This document shows positions 17,056-22,169 of a stretch of 22,169 nucleotides of DNA, one piece after another. The stretch spans positions 1 to 22,169 of the forward strand of contig NZ_JBEPWZ010000024.1 in NCBI RefSeq assembly GCF_041642155.1. Reading direction: 5' to 3'. Numbering within the stretch: position 1 is the stretch's first letter; each line of letters starts with the position of its first letter. Below the pieces are notes generated by a model. That model made no database searches. It was not told the DNA's origin and worked only from the letters and a program-made list of their open reading frames with translations. Source of the DNA: Fodinibius sp041642155. GTDB lineage: Bacteria > Bacteroidota > Rhodothermia > Balneolales > Balneolaceae. A program made the translations under genes and the position numbers.

Positions 17056-17505
17056 ATCGTTAGCCGCTTCAAACATTATGTTGATTTGTATGGCCTCATT
17101 CCTGTAAAAAATTAGAAGGCTTCAATTTCTATGCGTAGTGCGTCCTGTTGCTTCTTATGCGTTAGGGGCGAGCGAGGCACAGGGCCTCTTTTCCTGCGTT
17201 GCTACCAGAAAATATTCGCAATATATTCGGTAAACGATTAACATACAGGGTCTTTACGGTAAAGGTAGGGAGCATTCCTTACTGAGGAAGGTGTAGACTC
17301 CCACCATTCGTTACAACTTACTAGCGCAAGGGGAGGCTCTTTCCCGGGTGATGTTGGCATCGACGGGTAGATTTTCAATCGAAGGCTCTGCTTACTCTTT
17401 ACTCTTATTTTAAATGGGACTCTCACATGCACATACGTCCCTCCGGGGGGGCAGAAATTAGCATTACCGGCGAACAATAACAACGATACCAATACGTGAT
17501 ATATC
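17056..17505. other. 450-bp intergenic region, no supported gene
   Basis: Between the aminotransferase and ceramidase-like genes. A 97-codon minus-strand frame (17238-17531) overlaps the start of the ceramidase-like gene and has no recognisable motif, so I do not call it. A weak hairpin TTCCT-TACTG-AGGAA sits at 17275-17289. There is no strong terminator after the aminotransferase. The ceramidase-like gene probably has its own promoter here, but I cannot place it. Confidence 0.4.
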
Positions 17506-18897
17506 ATGAAAAAAACAGTTCTTTTATCCACTTTTATTATTTTTTTAGTCTTGGAGGGATTTGCTATGGACAGATCACAGGAAGGGCAGGGCTGGAAGGC
17601 CGGCGTGGCGAAGATTAATATTACCCCGGAGCGTTCTATGTGGCTGGCCGGCTATGGAAACCGGACCGAACCCTCGAGCGGTACGATGCACGATATCTGG
17701 GCGAAAGCGCTGGCCCTGGAGGATGCATCCGGAAACCGGGCGGTGCTGGTGACCGCCGATATCCTGGGCTGGCCGAAAGGGATGTCCGATGAGATACGGT
17801 CCCGGCTGCAGGAGGAGCTGAATCTTTCCAAAGCCCAGGTAATGTTAAACAGCTCGCACACGCACTCCGGACCCGTACTGGAACATTCGCTTGTGGATAT
17901 TTATCCACTCGATGACGAGGAGCGCCGTAAAGTACAGGAGTATTCGGACGAGCTGGTAGAAATGACTGTTCAACTGATCAAGGAAGCGTATGAGGACCTG
18001 TCCCCGGCGGAGATCTACAGCGGCAGCGGGGTCGCCCGGTTCCAGGTGAACCGGCGCAACAACGACGCCTCGACTCTGTTCCGGCGACATGACCTGAACG
18101 GTCCGAATGATTACGCGGTGCCCGTGCTTAAAGTGACCACCCCCGGAGGCGACCTGCGAGCCCTTACCTTCGGCTACGCCTGTCACCCTACGGTATTGGG
18201 CATGAACGAATGGTCCGGTGATTATCCGGGCTTTGCCCAGATCGAATTGGAGAAAGAGCATCCCGGAGCCGTGGCGATGTTCTTTCAGGGAGCCGGAGCG
18301 GATCAGAATCCGCTGCCGCGGCGGACGGTGCCCCTGGCCCGGCAATACGGACGGACCCTGGCCGCGGCGGTTGACCGTGTCCTGGAGGAAGATGATATGC
18401 AGCCCCTGGAGCCTTCCCTGTCCACCGCCTACAGGGAAGTGGAGCTGGACCTGAATGCCCCGGCTTCGGTGAAGGAGCTGTCCCGCCATGCGGAAACCGC
18501 TTCCGGCTACCAGCAACGATGGGCCGAGCGTCTGCTGGAAAAGGCTGAGCGGGGAGAGTCCTTCCGGGAAAACTACCCGTTTCCCCTGCAGGTATGGCAG
18601 CTGGGTGATCAGAATATCTTTGCGCTCGGGGGCGAGCTGCTGATTGAATATTCGATTCAGCTGAAGGAGATCTTCGGCTACGACAGTATCGTCATGGGCT
18701 ATACCAATGATGTGATGGCCTATATTCCCACGGCCGAGGTACTGCACGAGGGAGGCTACGAGGGCGCCTCATCGCAGGCGGTATACGGGATGCCGGCCAA
18801 ATGGAGCTATGACATTGAAACACGGATCCTGAGTCAGATGGTCCGCCTGGCCGAGACGATCGGTATCGAGCCGCCCGAGAATAAACTTATTGAGTGA
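17506..18897 (+). CDS. Neutral/alkaline non-lysosomal ceramidase-like hydrolase (N-terminal catalytic domain only)
   Basis: A 463-residue exported zinc amidase-fold protein. The signal peptide spans about 1-20 (KKTVLLSTFIIFLVLEGFA). The catalytic domain of the neutral ceramidase family follows: AGVAKINITP, MWLAGYGNR, LVTADILG, NSSHTHSGP with His118 and His120 as zinc ligands, YACHPTVLG with His227, and GAGADQNPLPRR, the loop that precedes the active site. True ceramidases split the amide bond of ceramide and carry a C-terminal immunoglobulin-like domain; that domain is absent here and the protein is about 200 residues shorter. In a SusCD locus it more plausibly cleaves an amide or ester on a glycoconjugate (inference). 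The next gene starts about 390 nt later on the same strand. Confidence 0.87.
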   Translation: MKKTVLLSTFIIFLVLEGFAMDRSQEGQGWKAGVAKINITPERSMWLAGYGNRTEPSSGTMHDIWAKALALEDASGNRAVLVTADILGWPKGMSDEIRSRLQEELNLSKAQVMLNSSHTHSGPVLEHSLVDIYPLDDEERRKVQEYSDELVEMTVQLIKEAYEDLSPAEIYSGSGVARFQVNRRNNDASTLFRRHDLNGPNDYAVPVLKVTTPGGDLRALTFGYACHPTVLGMNEWSGDYPGFAQIELEKEHPGAVAMFFQGAGADQNPLPRRTVPLARQYGRTLAAAVDRVLEEDDMQPLEPSLSTAYREVELDLNAPASVKELSRHAETASGYQQRWAERLLEKAERGESFRENYPFPLQVWQLGDQNIFALGGELLIEYSIQLKEIFGYDSIVMGYTNDVMAYIPTAEVLHEGGYEGASSQAVYGMPAKWSYDIETRILSQMVRLAETIGIEPPENKLIE

Positions 18898-19283
18898 GTT
18901 TAGAAATGATTTTTATATGAGTGCTTTTTTCAGTGAAGTAAAGAGTAATCAAAAAATTCACCGGGTTAATGCATGGTGCTGTCATTCGCTGCACCTGCGC
19001 TAAAATCATTTAACTCGACCGCGATACCATGATAGCTCAGACAGCAATGATTTTTTAACGTTCCGGCGCTGTTCACTCTTTTCAGTACCACGCATTAGGC
19101 CGGGTATTATGGAAGTTTTATCGTATCAGCAGGTGAAATGCCTCGCTCACTTAATCCAAAAACTTTTCCATGGAATACTTATATTTTTTTCCGCCATGGG
19201 AAATGAAAACCAATCAATACTTATTAATACAAGTATTTAAGACGGTATTCAGAAGAGCAAGATTAGGAAATTTAGAGCATATT
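18898..19283. other. Spacer between ceramidase-like and propeller genes
   Basis: About 385 bp up to the preferred propeller start. It holds a 9-bp inverted repeat AAAATCATT (19002-19010) / AATGATTTT (19046-19054) followed by Ts. The 35-nt loop makes it a weak terminator candidate at best. No supported gene. Confidence 0.35.
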
Positions 19284-20561
19284 ATGAAGAATGGATTAAC
19301 GGCTCAGCGTTACTACTCCGGATTTGAACTGGCCCATGATACCTATAACGCCCTGTCGACGGCTAGTGACGGGAATGTATATTATGTGCTGTCGTCGGAG
19401 CATATCGAAATAGGGGGACAGTTTTATAGGTATAATCCCGAAAGGGATAGCATAACCCATATCGGGGATTTGACCGAACTATGCGGCGAAAAAGGGGAAA
19501 ACGTCATCGGACAGGGGAAAAGCCACGTGGAGTTTTATGAAAGCGACATGCAGCTATACTTTTCAACGCATGTCGGGATTTATGAAACCATCGACGGGAT
19601 GGACCGGCTTCCGGAGAATCCTCCCGGCGATTACGGTTTGTATCGCGGGGGACACATTTTATCGTATGATATGAGCACCGGAGATTGTCACGACCTGGCG
19701 CTGGTCCCCCACGGGGAGGGTATGGTATCTATGACCATGGATGTCGACCGGAACCAGATCTACGGCATCACCTGGCCTACCGGTTACTTTATTCACTATG
19801 ATGTGACAAAAGATGAGCTTTATGATATCGGTCCCATTGCACACAAAGGAGAAGGAGGCACGCCCGGGGATGATTTTCGGGTGCTGTGCCGCTCGCTGGT
19901 CGTCGACCCGCGCAGCGGTACGGTATATTTTTCCAATGCGGAAGGGGATATCCTGACGTATAAACCCGGGAATAAAGCGGTTGACAAGTTGGAGGAGGTC
20001 CACCTGCGACTGGATTACTTCGGGGAATATGATCCCACCCGGCCGGGCAATATGTCCTATAACTGGCGAAAAGTATTCTGGCATCCCGGCGAAGAGGTTA
20101 TCTACGGGGTCCACGGCAACTCGGGATACCTGTTCCGGCTCGACCCGCAAAAGGAAAAGATCGAACTGGTGGAACGAATTACCTCCGAACCCTCCCGGAA
20201 GAGCGGATTCTACGACCAGTTCAGCTATGGTTATCTGGGGTTTACGCTGGGGCCCGATCGGGAAACGATCTATTATCTGACCGGGGGACCCATTTACAGG
20301 GAGGGTAAAAGAGTTAAAGGGAAGGATGAAATTGCCAAAGGGGCGGCCCGGGGACTGGAGAATCTGCACCTGGTGACCTATCACCTGCCCACCGACCGGT
20401 ACCGGGATCACGGGCCCATTTTTTATGAGGACGGGACCAGGCCTACCTACGTCAATTCGATTGCCGTGGGCGCGGGCGGGCATGTCTACACCCTGGCCCG
20501 CATGGAGCATGAAGGAAAGACAATCCAGGACCTGGTGAAGATTCCCAATCCGTTGGCGTAG
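19284..20561 (+). CDS. Beta-propeller protein of unknown function
   Basis: A 425-residue protein built from repeated four-stranded blade units: DGNVYYVLSSE, GGHILSYDMSTGDCHDLA, NQIYGITWPTGYFIHYDVTKDELYDIG, GTVYFSNAEGDILTYKP, GEEVIYGVHGNSGYLFRLDP, ETIYYLTGGPIY and GGHVYTLAR, about seven blades by eye. The conserved opening AQRYYSGFELAHDTYNALSTASDG is likely structural or part of an active-site face. I do not recognise a catalytic family with certainty; lyase or binding roles are both possible. The frame is open upstream to ATG 19170, but those extra 38 residues do not form a convincing signal peptide, so ATG 19284 is preferred (ATG 19203 is the other option). Without a signal the protein would be cytosolic, which is odd beside exported neighbours. 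The BNR lipoprotein follows 107 nt later. Confidence 0.75.
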   Translation: MKNGLTAQRYYSGFELAHDTYNALSTASDGNVYYVLSSEHIEIGGQFYRYNPERDSITHIGDLTELCGEKGENVIGQGKSHVEFYESDMQLYFSTHVGIYETIDGMDRLPENPPGDYGLYRGGHILSYDMSTGDCHDLALVPHGEGMVSMTMDVDRNQIYGITWPTGYFIHYDVTKDELYDIGPIAHKGEGGTPGDDFRVLCRSLVVDPRSGTVYFSNAEGDILTYKPGNKAVDKLEEVHLRLDYFGEYDPTRPGNMSYNWRKVFWHPGEEVIYGVHGNSGYLFRLDPQKEKIELVERITSEPSRKSGFYDQFSYGYLGFTLGPDRETIYYLTGGPIYREGKRVKGKDEIAKGAARGLENLHLVTYHLPTDRYRDHGPIFYEDGTRPTYVNSIAVGAGGHVYTLARMEHEGKTIQDLVKIPNPLA

Positions 20562-20668
20562 CTCGCATCCTGCTTATGTTGAATGCACGAAAATGCAGCT
20601 ATTGGCCAAAGAACGGTTTTACAAAGCCTTCAGTAAGTATTAACCATATTATATATCTACATAAGATT

Positions 20669-22042
20669 ATGAATAAGCGAAGCAACGGTAAATCAGCCAT
20701 CGGTATAGATCTTGGCATCATTGTATTGGTAATCGTTGGTATGGGGTTTTTAGGCTGTCAGTCTGATGCCCCCAATGAAGAAACAGGTGACGAGGTCCTG
20801 TTGCTGAATGACGACGGGAGCTGGTGCTGGTACCAGGATGAGCGGGCTATGCTGGACGGGGATCAGCTGCTGTTTTCCGGGGTCACCTCGGAGGGGGCGA
20901 ATACCGTTTCCAGCTATAATATAAGAACCGGGGAAAAGCAGACCGTTGTGCTGAATGATACAACCTTTCAGCCTGATGATCACAACGTGGGCGTGCTGCT
21001 CAAGCGTCCCGATGACAGGTACCTGACCGTCTACGCGGGACATGGAGTGGACACCCGGATGCGGTACCGAATTTCGTCTGAACCGGGGGAGATCAGTGAA
21101 TGGGGACCCGAACAGGTGGCCGATACCCGGGAGGAGGTGACCTATTCCAACGTGTACCGGTTATCGGAGACAGGAGAGATTTATAATTTTCACCGGGGCA
21201 TCGGCTGGAATCCCAATTACATGGTATCGGAGGATGAAGGGGATTCCTGGCAGTACGGGGGACAACTGCTGGCTTTTGAGGGGCGCCCGTACCTGCGGTA
21301 TACGTCTAATAACAGTGATCAAATTCATTTTATTGCTACCGAGGGTCACCCGCGCAATTATAACAACAGCATCTACCACGGGTACACGGATGGGGAACAG
21401 GTGTACGAGTCAGATGGGCAGGCCCTTGGCCCGTTGAGCGGCGATGAGTCCACGGACCTGAAACCCTACGATTTCACCACGGTGTTCGACGGGGATTCCA
21501 CCACGCGCGCTGATGTGGCCTGGACCAGCGATATTGAGCTGGACGGGGAGGGCCGACCGTACGTTGCTTTTTCGGTAACCAAAGATCCCATTGCGCTTGG
21601 CGAACGTGAGCAGACGGACCAGGCGGGATTCGATCACCGGTATCATTATGCGCGCTGGGACGGGGAGCAGTGGCGGGAGCATGAGATTGCCTACGCCGGC
21701 AGCCGGCTGTACCCGGGGGAGAATGAATATACGGGACTGATTACCCTGCACCCGGAGGATCCGAATGTGGTGTATATCTCCGCGGATGTGGACCCTGAGA
21801 CCGGGGATGAGCTGAACCCGGAGGGTTCCCGGCGCTATGAAATTTTCCGGGGCACGACCGGCGACCGCGGAGCAACCTGGGAGTGGACCCCTGTCACCGA
21901 AGATTCCGAAGAGGATAATATCCGTCCCGTTGTGGTCAGCAATGAGCAGTATGAAGCCGTCCTGTGGCTCAACGGTCGGTATACCACCTACACGGACTAT
22001 GACTTGGACGTCCTGGGGATCATCAGGGAACGGGACGATTAG
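20669..22042 (+). CDS. BNR_4-type beta-propeller lipoprotein (possible polysaccharide lyase or sialidase-like protein)
   Basis: A 457-residue exported lipoprotein. The signal peptide ends with MGFLGC and Cys30 is the lipidated residue. The mature protein opens with DDGSWCWYQDERAMLDGDQLLFSG, characteristic of the BNR_4 family of seven-bladed propellers, and continues with SEDEGDSWQYGG (Asp-box-like), RPYLRYTSN, ATEGHPRNYNNSIYHGY and ARWDGEQWREHEI. His105 (DDHNVG) and His125 (YAGHG) are 20 residues apart, a spacing I recall for the catalytic histidines of PL24/PL25 ulvan lyases, which share this fold; the link is from memory and unproven. The protein is very acidic, as in halophiles. The frame extends upstream to 20576, but ATG 20669 is supported by the signal peptide. 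Confidence 0.82.
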   Translation: MNKRSNGKSAIGIDLGIIVLVIVGMGFLGCQSDAPNEETGDEVLLLNDDGSWCWYQDERAMLDGDQLLFSGVTSEGANTVSSYNIRTGEKQTVVLNDTTFQPDDHNVGVLLKRPDDRYLTVYAGHGVDTRMRYRISSEPGEISEWGPEQVADTREEVTYSNVYRLSETGEIYNFHRGIGWNPNYMVSEDEGDSWQYGGQLLAFEGRPYLRYTSNNSDQIHFIATEGHPRNYNNSIYHGYTDGEQVYESDGQALGPLSGDESTDLKPYDFTTVFDGDSTTRADVAWTSDIELDGEGRPYVAFSVTKDPIALGEREQTDQAGFDHRYHYARWDGEQWREHEIAYAGSRLYPGENEYTGLITLHPEDPNVVYISADVDPETGDELNPEGSRRYEIFRGTTGDRGATWEWTPVTEDSEEDNIRPVVVSNEQYEAVLWLNGRYTTYTDYDLDVLGIIRERDD

Positions 22043-22169
22043 GAATTCCCTCGTTTGTCTTATAACGCCTGATTACTGCTTCTGACTGGGTGATGGATGG
22101 GGGGGGCGAGAATGATAGGAAGACTCATTTCAAATGGTTAACTTTCAGGGAATCGTACAGAAACTACGG
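22043..22169. other. Right-edge spacer, no feature seen
   Basis: The 127 bp after the BNR lipoprotein gene contain a G tract (GGGGGGGG near 22100) but no terminator hairpin or gene start that I can support. Confidence 0.4.

Noticed and set aside
17055..17175. GTTAGCC and GTTAGGG strings suggestive of integron attC core sites
   Set aside because: No matching RYYYAAC partner and no imperfect palindrome of attC size; no integrase in the window.
17238..17531. Minus-strand 97-codon frame in the spacer before the ceramidase-like gene
   Set aside because: No family signature, overlaps the start of a certain gene on the other strand, and has no partner downstream.
18990..19060. AAAATCATT/AATGATTTT inverted repeat followed by Ts as a terminator
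   Set aside because: The 35-nt loop and AT-only stem make it a poor rho-independent terminator, so it is only mentioned in the spacer entry.
1..22169. CRISPR array, tRNA or rRNA genes
   Set aside because: No regularly spaced repeats of CRISPR length, and no tRNA cloverleaf or rRNA core sequence recognised on either strand.

Overview
The window looks like a carbohydrate-utilisation locus from a member of the Bacteroidota sensu lato, possibly a halophilic marine Balneolota. The evidence is a SusC-type TonB-dependent transporter with an N-terminal STN domain, a SusD lipoprotein, a FecR-type anti-sigma regulator, many lipobox or Tat-type signal peptides, weak Shine-Dalgarno sequences, and strongly acidic exported proteins. 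The species assignment is inference. The sequence contains one 10-N assembly gap (10572-10581) inside the susC-like gene.

Layout. (1) 1-1803, plus strand: the 3' end of a sodium:solute symporter, followed 4 nt later by a renin-binding-protein-like N-acylglucosamine 2-epimerase. (2) 1842-7195, minus strand: a large lipoprotein combining a PVC-type dehydrogenase-like propeller, HEAT-like repeats and cytochrome c; a short NagA-like deacetylase/amidohydrolase; and a Gfo/Idh/MocA oxidoreductase. (3) 7368-13557, plus strand: FecR, STN-SusC and SusD, closed by a perfect 12-bp-stem terminator at 13576-13610. (4) 13843-22042, plus strand: two overlapping TIM-barrel amidohydrolases (the second with a degenerate metal site), a helix-turn-helix transposase-like scrap, a Tat-exported DegT/DnrJ/EryC1/StrS aminotransferase, a neutral-ceramidase-like hydrolase, a beta-propeller protein, and a BNR_4-type propeller lipoprotein.

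How it may work together (inference). The FecR and SusC genes share a nearly identical ~32-bp upstream block, so one ECF sigma factor, encoded outside this window, probably drives both. Ligand binding by STN-SusC would signal through FecR. SusCD would import a glycan or glycoconjugate fragment, and the exported hydrolases and PLP enzyme would trim it. The symporter, epimerase, deacetylase and oxidoreductase would process the released sugar. The RenBP-like epimerase, NagA-like enzyme, sugar aminotransferase and amide-hydrolase-like ceramidase fold together suggest an amino-sugar-containing or N-acylated substrate. No single gene proves this, and no glycoside hydrolase of an obvious family lies in the window.

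The intergenic regions at 4374-4865, 5850-6142, 13611-13842, 17056-17505 and 18898-19283 hold small repeats and hairpins but no gene I can support.
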